Assembly (NCBI GenBank): GCA_022781015.1
Contig: JALEUF010000151.1
Location: 1 to 15,027 of the forward strand
Length of the DNA stretch: 15,027 bases
Reading direction: 5' to 3'
DNA from: Caryophanales bacterium
GTDB lineage: Bacteria; Bacillota_I; Bacilli_A; RFN20; CAG-826
Shown here: positions 6,253 through 14,136 of the stretch, one piece after another
How the letters are laid out: the number at the start of each line of letters is the position of its first letter
How positions within the stretch are numbered: the stretch's first letter is position 1
The notes under the pieces: model-generated
Told to the model about the DNA's origin: nothing
Databases searched by the model: none
What the model saw: only the letters and a program-made list of their open reading frames with translations
Program-made: the position numbers and the translations under genes

Positions 6253-8538
6253 ATGAAAAAGAGAATTGTTTTACCTACGTTAGTTTGTCTAGGATTTGGA
6301 TTGCCTATAGCTTTAACTAGTGTTAATCCAATAAATGTAGATGCGAGCCAAAAAAGCAAAGTATTGATTAACGATACATTTAATAACAAGGCCAATGCTG
6401 GTGGTTTAGATAATGAGACTTGGAACGATAGATCTTCAAATAGAATCGCCCAGTCTAGCGAAGGGTCTTCTTATTTGACATTTAATAAGAGCAATGATGG
6501 TGGGGAAAGTTTAGGACTATTCAGCAAGAAATTAACTAACGACATCAACTATTTCCAATATGATTTTAAAATCGAAGGCGATAGATGGATCACTCCAACT
6601 TTTGTTAGCAAGAACATAGATGTGACTAATGGCGGAGTCTGGAATAAGGAACTTGTCTATAATAGCATTTCCTATACTAATTCCAGCGTTGCTTCAGGCC
6701 TAGGCGGAACAAAATTGTCACATAATTTCGATTTCAAGACTTTGTTTGGGACCGACGCTAAAGATGCATGGCTAACTTGTAGGGTTACTCCTATTTCAAA
6801 AACAGAAGGAAAGATAAATTTCAAACTCCAGAATAGCATTGATTTTGATGCTTCTAATGAAGCTAGTTTCATGTATACCTATAACGACACAGATTTAATG
6901 AATGCCTATGTTGGCGTTATGGCTTCTTCCGAGAATGCAATCATTCATGTTGACAATCTTTTACTTAATTATGGTGAAAACCAATCTATAAGTGAGGACT
7001 TCAATAATTTTGATTTCGATAATCCTGCAGGAGGTTTTACTTTCTTTAAAAATAGCCCAACTTACCAAAATACGGCTAGTATTTCTGATACCTCAACTTT
7101 AACTTTCTCTAGCAAGGAAAATGATTTCATCTTGTCTAAGAAACAAATAGGAAATGATACTTCAATAATCAAGGAAGTCGAAATAGCGGATTTGAAGTTT
7201 GATATTAGTTTTTCTAATGCTGCAACTAATGAAAAACTAGGGATTGTCTTTGGACTAGGCAAAAACCCAGCTGATCTTTATTCTAATTCCCTTGTCTATG
7301 AAATTAGCAAGGATAAAGGTGAATTAAAGCAATATGAAAATGGAGTCCAAACTCTAGATACATCCAAGAATACCAACGTATTCAGTTCCATATCTACTTC
7401 AGGTAGCCAAATCAATATAAAGATATATAAAAGTGGCAAATTCCTTGTCTATGAAAATTCTAGATTAGTAAAAGATTCTAGCGGAAGCGTAGCTAATTTC
7501 CCTGCCGTTACTAATTTTATCGGCTATTTTGCAATAGCTAGCTTAACTGATATTGATAATAAAGTTATATTTGATAACGTCAAATTAACTAACACCTTCT
7601 ACTATGTTCCAGTTACTAAAAGTGTAACCCATAATTTCTCTTCTTCTTTCTTTGGCAATAAAGGAGAAGAAGACTTCATCTTAATGGATGGAGATGGCGG
7701 TGGAAAGATGGGGGTTGAAGATGGAAAGTTAGTCTTTAACTGCGGGACTGATGGGACTTTCTTTGGTTCTAGCCATCAATATGATGACTTCATTCTTGAT
7801 TTCAAGCTTTGCTCGATTCTAGCCGATACTTCAACTGAAGATCCAAGCAAGAATGCGACTACTCTTGGTAGGTGGATCGGATTAGATTTATCAAGAGAAA
7901 ACAAGACTTATGGTTCTTATGGCAAATATGCAACACTCATAACTCAAATTGTTCCTGATAAGAAATATGGAGATAAATTCACTCCCGGTATCTTTAGCGA
8001 TTCTGAAATCTCTACATTCAATAAAGATGATGCGACAATTACAGCCCATAACGAAATACCTCTTTCATTAATGGAAAACATCCAATACACCTCGCCATTT
8101 GATGAAGGAAAGATTAAAGAAAGCGATGCGATTTGCTTCAGGTTTGTTTCAAATAACGGAAATCTAAAACTATATCTAAAAACAGCAGGTGAAGTTAATT
8201 ACACATTGTATTATGAAATTGATGGGCTTGAATTAAATGGCTATTTCGCCCTTTGCTGTACTGGGTTTACCTTTATTAAAATCGATGACTTTAGTATGTC
8301 GAATACTAGTAGCGTCTATGTTAATGCCCCTTCTAGTGCCCCCGAAACAATTGTAGAAAAAGAAACTGAAGTCATTTATGACAAGAATAATCCAGATACA
8401 AATATTGATGATGAGATTAGGCTAAATACTTCTACTAATTACCTAGCAATCATATTTATTGCTACTTCAGTTATAGAACTAGTTGGCATAGGTGTTCTAG
8501 TTACTTTATTAATAAGGAAGAAGAAAAATGAAAAATAA
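6253..8538 (+). CDS. Membrane-anchored surface protein with three lectin-like beta-sandwich domains
   Basis: The 761-residue product has a signal peptide (MKKR, hydrophobic core to about residue 24, likely cleavage after NVDA, residue 31). Near its end it has a single membrane helix at about 730-754 followed by RKKKNEK, so it is anchored with the bulk outside. Three tandem segments of about 200 residues start with DTFNN (about 40), EDFNN (about 248) and HNFSS (about 460). They end with the strands IHVDNLLLNYG, VIFDNVKLTN and IKIDDFSMSNT. This resembles repeated concanavalin-like (LamG/DUF1080-type) domains, which often bind sugars. The third domain carries a Gly/Asp-rich MDGDGGGKMG loop. A linker at about 687-729 joins domains to the helix. 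There is no catalytic motif I recognise and no LPXTG. Operon position between permeases and glycosidase suggests glycan capture. An in-frame start at 6160 lies inside the permease and is rejected. Confidence 0.82.
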   Translation: MKKRIVLPTLVCLGFGLPIALTSVNPINVDASQKSKVLINDTFNNKANAGGLDNETWNDRSSNRIAQSSEGSSYLTFNKSNDGGESLGLFSKKLTNDINYFQYDFKIEGDRWITPTFVSKNIDVTNGGVWNKELVYNSISYTNSSVASGLGGTKLSHNFDFKTLFGTDAKDAWLTCRVTPISKTEGKINFKLQNSIDFDASNEASFMYTYNDTDLMNAYVGVMASSENAIIHVDNLLLNYGENQSISEDFNNFDFDNPAGGFTFFKNSPTYQNTASISDTSTLTFSSKENDFILSKKQIGNDTSIIKEVEIADLKFDISFSNAATNEKLGIVFGLGKNPADLYSNSLVYEISKDKGELKQYENGVQTLDTSKNTNVFSSISTSGSQINIKIYKSGKFLVYENSRLVKDSSGSVANFPAVTNFIGYFAIASLTDIDNKVIFDNVKLTNTFYYVPVTKSVTHNFSSSFFGNKGEEDFILMDGDGGGKMGVEDGKLVFNCGTDGTFFGSSHQYDDFILDFKLCSILADTSTEDPSKNATTLGRWIGLDLSRENKTYGSYGKYATLITQIVPDKKYGDKFTPGIFSDSEISTFNKDDATITAHNEIPLSLMENIQYTSPFDEGKIKESDAICFRFVSNNGNLKLYLKTAGEVNYTLYYEIDGLELNGYFALCCTGFTFIKIDDFSMSNTSSVYVNAPSSAPETIVEKETEVIYDKNNPDTNIDDEIRLNTSTNYLAIIFIATSVIELVGIGVLVTLLIRKKKNEK

Positions 8539-9982
8539 GAAAGTTTCCTTATTTACATTAATACCTGTTATCTCTATTTTATCAGGCTGCAATTCGCTAG
8601 GTTCTATTGTAGAGCCAACCTTTTCTAGCCAAGATAAAGTAACTTTTGTTGCCTATGCTGGACCAACTGTTGGAAGCTGGAACGGAGTTAGCAAGAACGT
8701 TAATACTTTGACTGACGAACATTATAAAAAGATTGCAGATGCTGGCTTTAATAAGATAATTGCTTTATATGAAGGGGCATCTAGCGAGACTTCTTCATTA
8801 GAGGCTACTATTGAAAATAGGGCTAAAAAGGCAGAAGAACACGCTTTAATTGCCCTTGAATTAGCGAAAAAATATAACCTTGAATATTATGTTAGGGATT
8901 GGTCTTTTTATGGATTGACCCAACCAAGCGGCTATTGCTATAAAAAAGGAATCAATAGCCAAGAAGAAGTAAATAGAATAATCGATAAGATATTTACTGA
9001 TGACAATAAATATATCCACTATAGTAACTATGCTGGTAATTTCTGCTACGACGAGCCTACTTATGATGAATTAGAAAATGTAAGCTGGGAAGTAAATGCC
9101 TATTTAGATAGGATGAAGCAATTAAATGCCGAAGGTGAACCTCTAGTTAATCTTCTTCCTATTTATGCAAGTGGAAAAGATCATATGGGTGGTTTCTCCT
9201 ATAGCCAATATCTAGATAGATATATCGAATTAATAGGGAAAAAGATTGGCTACATTTCTTATGATTTCTATCCATTTTTAGGTGGGGACGGCTCCTATTT
9301 AAGAAGCCAATATTTGCTAAATCTTCAATTAGCCGCCTTAAAAGCAAAAGCAAATAACATCGAATTAAGAAGTTTTGTCCAGACTAAAGGAGACTTTACT
9401 GGATTAAGGGATTTGACCTCTATTGCAGATTTTAGATTCCAAGTCTATACATCTTTAGCCTTTGGATCTAGAAACCTCACTTATTATGAATATGCAGGGG
9501 ACAAATCTGCTAAAGAAGGGGAATTTGCCTTATTTAATTATTATGATGGGACTTATAACTATACCTATGATTTGGCTAGTCAAGTAAATAACGAAGTCCA
9601 TTCATTTGAAGACGTCTTGACCTCTTATGATTTTGATAATGTCACTTATTTCAATGCGAATGAACTTTATGATAACCAAAACTTTGCTAATTTAGTCGAA
9701 CATGTCGATTATTTTGATAGGGTGAAGATAAATTCCGCTAGTGAAGATACTCTCCTGACTAGTTTTAAGCATAAAGAAACTAATGATGATGCTTTTATGT
9801 TAATGAATTTCACTGATCCATATGAAAATAAAATCGATGAAGTTACATTGAAATTTAATAACGCCAAAGGACTACTTATGTATAGATTTGGCCAAAAGAT
9901 GTTAGTTAGATTGCCTTCGAATGGGGAATATAAATTCAAATTATATCCAGGAGAAGGAAGATATTTGATTCCAATAAAGTAG
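8528..9982 (+). CDS. Lipoprotein, predicted TIM-barrel glycoside hydrolase-like enzyme
   Basis: The 484-residue protein has a lipobox LSGC with lipidated C21, so it is expected at the outer membrane face. Residues about 37-345 read as a (beta/alpha)8 barrel with acidic strand ends: CYDEP at 173-177, YISYDFYPF at 242-250, SFVQTKG near 282-288, and DFRFQVYTSLAFGSRNLTYYEY at 301-322. This is the layout of GH-A-like glycosidases. E176 and E321 or D246 are candidate catalytic residues, by position only. The C-terminal part ends in a beta-sandwich-like region with YPGEGRYLIPI. The gene overlaps the previous one by 11 bases and has AAGGAAG upstream. It is a probable extracellular counterpart of the cytoplasmic protein at 12958. 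The exact CAZy family is not recognised. Confidence 0.72.
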   Translation: MKNKKVSLFTLIPVISILSGCNSLGSIVEPTFSSQDKVTFVAYAGPTVGSWNGVSKNVNTLTDEHYKKIADAGFNKIIALYEGASSETSSLEATIENRAKKAEEHALIALELAKKYNLEYYVRDWSFYGLTQPSGYCYKKGINSQEEVNRIIDKIFTDDNKYIHYSNYAGNFCYDEPTYDELENVSWEVNAYLDRMKQLNAEGEPLVNLLPIYASGKDHMGGFSYSQYLDRYIELIGKKIGYISYDFYPFLGGDGSYLRSQYLLNLQLAALKAKANNIELRSFVQTKGDFTGLRDLTSIADFRFQVYTSLAFGSRNLTYYEYAGDKSAKEGEFALFNYYDGTYNYTYDLASQVNNEVHSFEDVLTSYDFDNVTYFNANELYDNQNFANLVEHVDYFDRVKINSASEDTLLTSFKHKETNDDAFMLMNFTDPYENKIDEVTLKFNNAKGLLMYRFGQKMLVRLPSNGEYKFKLYPGEGRYLIPIK

Positions 9983-9986
9983 GAGG
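9981..9986 (+). promoter_or_regulatory. Strong Shine-Dalgarno of the binding-protein gene
   Basis: AGGAGG overlaps the TAG stop (9980-9982) of the preceding lipoprotein gene and sits nine bases before ATG 9996. This suggests high translation of the solute-binding protein inside the operon, as expected for binding proteins needed in excess. Confidence 0.6.
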
Positions 9987-9995
9987 ATTTTAATC

Positions 9996-11432
9996 ATGTC
10001 AAAATTTAAGAAAGCATTACCTTTATTAGCAACATCGTTATTGCTACTAACTAGCTGCGGGACTAATGGAGATGGCGATAAACGTATATTGAAAATAGAA
10101 TTCGTAAAAGGTGGGTTTGGCTTAACTCCTTATGAAAAGCTAGCGGAAGCATTTATGGAAGAACATAAAGATGTCAAAGTAAAACTAATTCCGAATAGAG
10201 AAATGGCATCGACTACGGCTACCAAACTAGAACAAAGCTCCAATTTAAGCGACATCATGATCTATAACAGGACTATTGGGAATATTTATGATTGGTCCAC
10301 CAAAGGATATATCTATGATTTATCCGATTTGATGAAAGAGGAAGTCGAGAATGGCGAAACTTTATTAGACCGTCTTGATGATAATGCCAAAAAAAGCAGT
10401 GAATATCGTGGTTCCTATTGGAGTATTCCTGAATATTATAACATCAATGGTTTTGTCTATAATTCCACCCTTTTCGAAGCGAAGAAGTGGGATTTGCCTA
10501 AGACTACAAAAGAATTGAAAGACTTATGCGAAACTATAGATAATACCAAACTTGGCGGCAATTCGATTAAACCATTAGTCTATTGCGGTAACGGGGCTGA
10601 TGGGTATCTATATTATGGAATAGATGGATGGATGACTTCTTTTGAGGGGGTTGCAAACATGGATAATTTCTATAAGTTTGATTCTCCTGAAGTTTATGCT
10701 CCCGGTGTTTCTAAAGGCAAATTAAAGGGAATGAGTCTATTAAAGGAAATATTCTTTGATAGTGACTATTGCTGCGAGAATTCAATGATCATGAATGCAA
10801 CGGAAGGGCAATCTAAGTTACTTACTTATGAAGCTGCAATGATGCTAAATGGATCTTGGTTTGAAAACGAAATGAAACCATATATGAATGCATCTTCTCC
10901 AACATTCAAGATGTTTGCTGTTCCTGAAATTAGCGATGACAGCAATAATATCCTCCATAATGATGGATATAAAACTAACGATAGTAACCAACAAGTAGTA
11001 ACTGCAGATTTCGTTGGCAATTGCTTTATTCCTAGCGCGGCTAGCAATATCTCTGATGCCAAAGAATTCCTAAAATTCATGTCAAGGAAGTCTTCTTGCG
11101 AACTATATACAAAATATTCCAATGCAGTACGTCCATTAAAATATGATTATTCTTCTTCAAATAATGCCTATAAGGATATGTCAGGATTTGGGAAATCAGT
11201 TTTAGATATTGCTTCTAATTACTGCTTGTATGTCCCAAATAGCAAGGCCAATGTTGCCGTTGCAAATAAGGCAACTCTATATCCACAAGGTGGTTATTGG
11301 TATAAGAGAATGTATTCTAATCCAGATAAATATACCCCATCTTTCTGCATAGATTCCGATTATAAATATGCAAAAGATAGCTGGTCTAGATGGATTGAGG
11401 AATCTGCATATTTGGGGGAAATAGATGGCTAA
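9996..11432 (+). CDS. Extracellular solute-binding lipoprotein of the sugar ABC transporter
   Basis: The 478-residue protein begins MSKFKKALPLLATSLLLLTSCG, a type II signal peptide with lipobox LTSC and lipidated C21. The mature part follows the cluster 1 (MalE/UgpB-like) binding-protein pattern: ILKIEFVKGGFGLTPYEKLAEAFMEEHKDVKVKL near 31-65, SDIMIYN near 85-91, YWSIPEYYNINGFVYNSTLFE near 141-161, EAAMMLNGSW near 285-294, and a late AKEFLKFMSRKSS segment near 353-365. It captures the sugar ligand and delivers it to the permease pair encoded upstream. Tyr, Trp and Asn are abundant, which fits a sugar-binding cleft. Its gene overlaps the ATPase gene by eight bases. The ligand is unknown. Confidence 0.92.
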   Translation: MSKFKKALPLLATSLLLLTSCGTNGDGDKRILKIEFVKGGFGLTPYEKLAEAFMEEHKDVKVKLIPNREMASTTATKLEQSSNLSDIMIYNRTIGNIYDWSTKGYIYDLSDLMKEEVENGETLLDRLDDNAKKSSEYRGSYWSIPEYYNINGFVYNSTLFEAKKWDLPKTTKELKDLCETIDNTKLGGNSIKPLVYCGNGADGYLYYGIDGWMTSFEGVANMDNFYKFDSPEVYAPGVSKGKLKGMSLLKEIFFDSDYCCENSMIMNATEGQSKLLTYEAAMMLNGSWFENEMKPYMNASSPTFKMFAVPEISDDSNNILHNDGYKTNDSNQQVVTADFVGNCFIPSAASNISDAKEFLKFMSRKSSCELYTKYSNAVRPLKYDYSSSNNAYKDMSGFGKSVLDIASNYCLYVPNSKANVAVANKATLYPQGGYWYKRMYSNPDKYTPSFCIDSDYKYAKDSWSRWIEESAYLGEIDG

Positions 11433-12957
11433 TATAGTTTTAAAGAACATAAATAAGATATATTCAAACAATGTCCATGCCGTCATTGATTTCAATCTAG
11501 AGATAAAAGATAAGGAATTCATTGTATTTGTTGGTCCTTCTGGATGTGGTAAATCCACGACTTTAAGAATGATTGCAGGGCTAGAGGATATTAGCAGTGG
11601 GGAATTCTATATCGATGGGAAACTAATGAATTATGTTCCTCCAAAAGATAGGAATATATCGATGGTTTTCCAAAATTACGCTTTATATCCCCATATGTCT
11701 GTTTATAGGAATATGGCTTATTCGCTTACTATTAATAAGTCTTATTTGCCTATATTTGAAAAAAGCGAGGAACTAGATTCGCTAAAAAAGAAACTCCTTG
11801 AATTAAAGAAGAAATCTAATGACATTTCTAAAGCCCTCTCTAAAAAAGAAGAAGATAGCCTTGTTGATGAATATCTATCCAATTACAAGGAAATTGAAGA
11901 TGTCTTAGAACAAATCTATAAAGTCAGGAAGCCTATTATTGGTAATGATATTAAACGCATCAAAAGACTAACGAAGGAAATAAAGGAAATCGATGAGGAG
12001 ATTAGCTTTGTTTCTTCTTTATTAGAAAAAGAAAAGGCTGCACCTAGCGAAGAGAAAGATGATGAATTCGTTTCAATGCTTCTAAAAGATCTTGAATCTA
12101 TCCAAGATAGCAAGAAAGAAAAAGAAGCAATATTAAAGGAAATATCTTCCTCTCCAAGTGAAATCCTAAAGAAAAGAAAACTATATCCATATGAAATAGA
12201 TTATGAAGTCTATCATGCGGCGAGGATCCTTGATTTAGCTAAATATTTATCTCGTTTCCCAAGCGAACTCTCTGGCGGCCAAAGGCAAAGGGTGGCTTTA
12301 GGCAGGGCGATTGTTAGAAAACCAAAGGTATTCCTTATGGATGAACCTTTATCAAACTTGGATGCCAAATTACGTGTACAGACTAGGGCCGAGATTGCTT
12401 CAATCCATAAAGCAGTTGGGGCTACTACAATCTATGTTACCCATGACCAAGTCGAGGCAATGACTTTAGCGGATAGGATTGTCATTATGAAAGATGGCAT
12501 TGTCCAACAAATAGATAAGCCAATGAAGGCATTTGAAGATCCTAACAATATGTTTGTCGCTGGATTTATCGGTTCTCCTTCAATGAATTTCCTTAAAGGG
12601 ACAATTAAGGATAATAAATTCATCTTCTCCCATGTGAAGAAAGAAGATGAATTCGAATTAGAACTAAGCAAAGTTCACGTAAGTATATTAAAAGATTATG
12701 AGAACAAGGAAGTTATCTTAGGCATCCGTCCTGAAGATATCGATATTGTTAATAAAAATTTTGATATCCAATTTGCTTTGAAAAGTGTCGAGCTATTAGG
12801 AAATGAATTCATCTTATATGGCGATTTCGATTCATCCCCTATTGCAGTTAAAACTACTAAACCAATATCTCCAGACATAAAAGAAAAGCTCAAATTCAAG
12901 ATAAATAGGGAAAAACTATATTTCTTTGATGCGCTTACCCAAGAAAGGATTAGGTAA
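11425..12957 (+). CDS. Sugar ABC transporter ATPase, MsmX/UgpC/MalK type, with large helical insertion
   Basis: The 510-residue protein has all ABC motifs: Walker A GPSGCGKST at residues 37-45, Q-loop VFQNYALYPH with Q83, signature LSGGQ at 282-286, Walker B VFLMDEP at 302-308, D-loop SNLDAKL and switch His H340. A C-terminal TOBE/regulatory domain (about 370-510) includes GIRPEDI near 433-439. MalK-type relatives are about 360-380 residues long and have about 50 residues between Q-loop and signature; here there are about 200. The extra 145-150 residues (about 106-257) are Lys/Glu-rich and predicted alpha-helical or coiled-coil. The sequence resumes normally at EVYHAARILDLAKYL. The frame is intact, so this is a real insertion in the helical subdomain. 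It energises the two permeases upstream. Its gene overlaps the binding-protein gene. Confidence 0.94.
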   Translation: MANIVLKNINKIYSNNVHAVIDFNLEIKDKEFIVFVGPSGCGKSTTLRMIAGLEDISSGEFYIDGKLMNYVPPKDRNISMVFQNYALYPHMSVYRNMAYSLTINKSYLPIFEKSEELDSLKKKLLELKKKSNDISKALSKKEEDSLVDEYLSNYKEIEDVLEQIYKVRKPIIGNDIKRIKRLTKEIKEIDEEISFVSSLLEKEKAAPSEEKDDEFVSMLLKDLESIQDSKKEKEAILKEISSSPSEILKKRKLYPYEIDYEVYHAARILDLAKYLSRFPSELSGGQRQRVALGRAIVRKPKVFLMDEPLSNLDAKLRVQTRAEIASIHKAVGATTIYVTHDQVEAMTLADRIVIMKDGIVQQIDKPMKAFEDPNNMFVAGFIGSPSMNFLKGTIKDNKFIFSHVKKEDEFELELSKVHVSILKDYENKEVILGIRPEDIDIVNKNFDIQFALKSVELLGNEFILYGDFDSSPIAVKTTKPISPDIKEKLKFKINREKLYFFDALTQERIR

Positions 12958-14136
12958 ATGAAGAAGATATTCTCGTTTTGGAATTACCTATACATAAATG
13001 ATTCTATAGATATCAAATATATCGTTAGCAAATGGAAAGAATGTGGCATAAATGTCGCGATGTCTTTTGCCTATAATCCTAATAAATGCAAGAAGAAAAG
13101 AATTATCGAGCTTCTTGATGAATGTGGTAGAAATGACATCAAAGTAATAATAAATGACGATAGGACTAGCTATCTTAGACTAGATGAAATATCTAGGGAA
13201 CAATTTGAAATCGAAGTTAAACAAGCCTATTTGGACTTCGGAAAGCATAAAGCGACTTTTGGATTCTATATTGGAGATGAGCCAAATTTCGAACATATCG
13301 ATAATTTCATCTTTACGGCAAATCTAGTCCAAAAGATAATGCCCAATCTATTGCCGTGGGGCAATCTATTACCTTACTGGAACGATAAAGAAGAGTCTGA
13401 AAAATATGGATTAACCGAAGATTTCTTCTTCGAGTTAGTATCAAGGATATTAAAAGAAACTAATATCAAATTGATTGGTTTTGATCATTATACCCAGTGT
13501 TTTGATTCTTATTTGGACTCAAAAAAAGGAATCGAATACTTCCTTTATGATATAAGGAATTATAGAAAAGTATGTAACAAGTTTAATATTCCTTTTGTTG
13601 TGTCTTTATTGTCTATAGGGCATTGGAAGTATCGCGAACCTAATTGCAATGACTTTAGGTGGCAAATATCGACTTCTTTAGCACATGGGGCTGATGGAAT
13701 TATGTGGTTCTATTTCCATCAAAACTCTCTTGATACAGGTTATGGGAACGCTCCGTTTATTGGAGAAAACCTAATCGAAACCCCAACTTATCAATATCTA
13801 AAAGTAGAGCAAAGAAGGGTTATAGAAAATTATTTCCCCTTATTTGATAACCTTAAATTCGTTTCAGTTAAATATCTAGATGAAAACAATGGTTTTGACT
13901 ATGAAGATGATGGCATTTCTTCTTTCAAGATGGAAAGGGAATTCCTTACATTCATGAGCCATTTTATAGATAAAACCAATAACGATAGGTATCTAATGAT
14001 TACAAATGGTAATCAAAAACTAGGAAATCATTTTGAATTCGAAATAAATAATAAAAAGGAAGATTTTTGGCTGCTTCCTGGCGAATTCAAATTAATTAAA
14101 TTAGCCAAACTAAATTTGGAAGGAGGTAATATCTAA
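12958..14136 (+). CDS. Cytoplasmic TIM-barrel glycoside hydrolase-like protein, paralogue of the lipoprotein enzyme
   Basis: The 392-residue protein has no signal peptide or lipobox and starts immediately after the ATPase stop, with AAAGGA at 12944-12949 as ribosome site. Its strand-end motifs appear in the same order as in the lipoprotein at 8528: FYIGDEP at 103-109 (CYDEP there), LIGFDHYTQCF at 172-182 (ISYDFYPF), VVSLLSIGHW near 214-223 (SFVQTKG), and DFRWQISTSLAHGADGIMWFYF at 232-253 (DFRFQVYTSLAFGSRNLTYYEY). The C-terminal beta region ends with LLPGEFKLIKL, compared with LYPGEGRYLIPI. It is therefore a likely paralogue acting inside the cell on imported product. E108 and D176 are candidate catalytic acids, by position only. 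The second conserved acid (E321 in the paralogue) is F251 or Y252 here if the alignment is right, so activity may differ. No CAZy family was recognised. Confidence 0.72.
   Translation: MKKIFSFWNYLYINDSIDIKYIVSKWKECGINVAMSFAYNPNKCKKKRIIELLDECGRNDIKVIINDDRTSYLRLDEISREQFEIEVKQAYLDFGKHKATFGFYIGDEPNFEHIDNFIFTANLVQKIMPNLLPWGNLLPYWNDKEESEKYGLTEDFFFELVSRILKETNIKLIGFDHYTQCFDSYLDSKKGIEYFLYDIRNYRKVCNKFNIPFVVSLLSIGHWKYREPNCNDFRWQISTSLAHGADGIMWFYFHQNSLDTGYGNAPFIGENLIETPTYQYLKVEQRRVIENYFPLFDNLKFVSVKYLDENNGFDYEDDGISSFKMEREFLTFMSHFIDKTNNDRYLMITNGNQKLGNHFEFEINNKKEDFWLLPGEFKLIKLAKLNLEGGNI
14121..14126 (+). promoter_or_regulatory. Shine-Dalgarno of the partial secreted protein gene
   Basis: AGGAGG lies nine bases before the ATG at 14136, inside the 3' end of the glycosidase-like gene. 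The TAATG overlap (stop TAA 14134-14136) and this site fix the start of the last gene. Confidence 0.65.
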
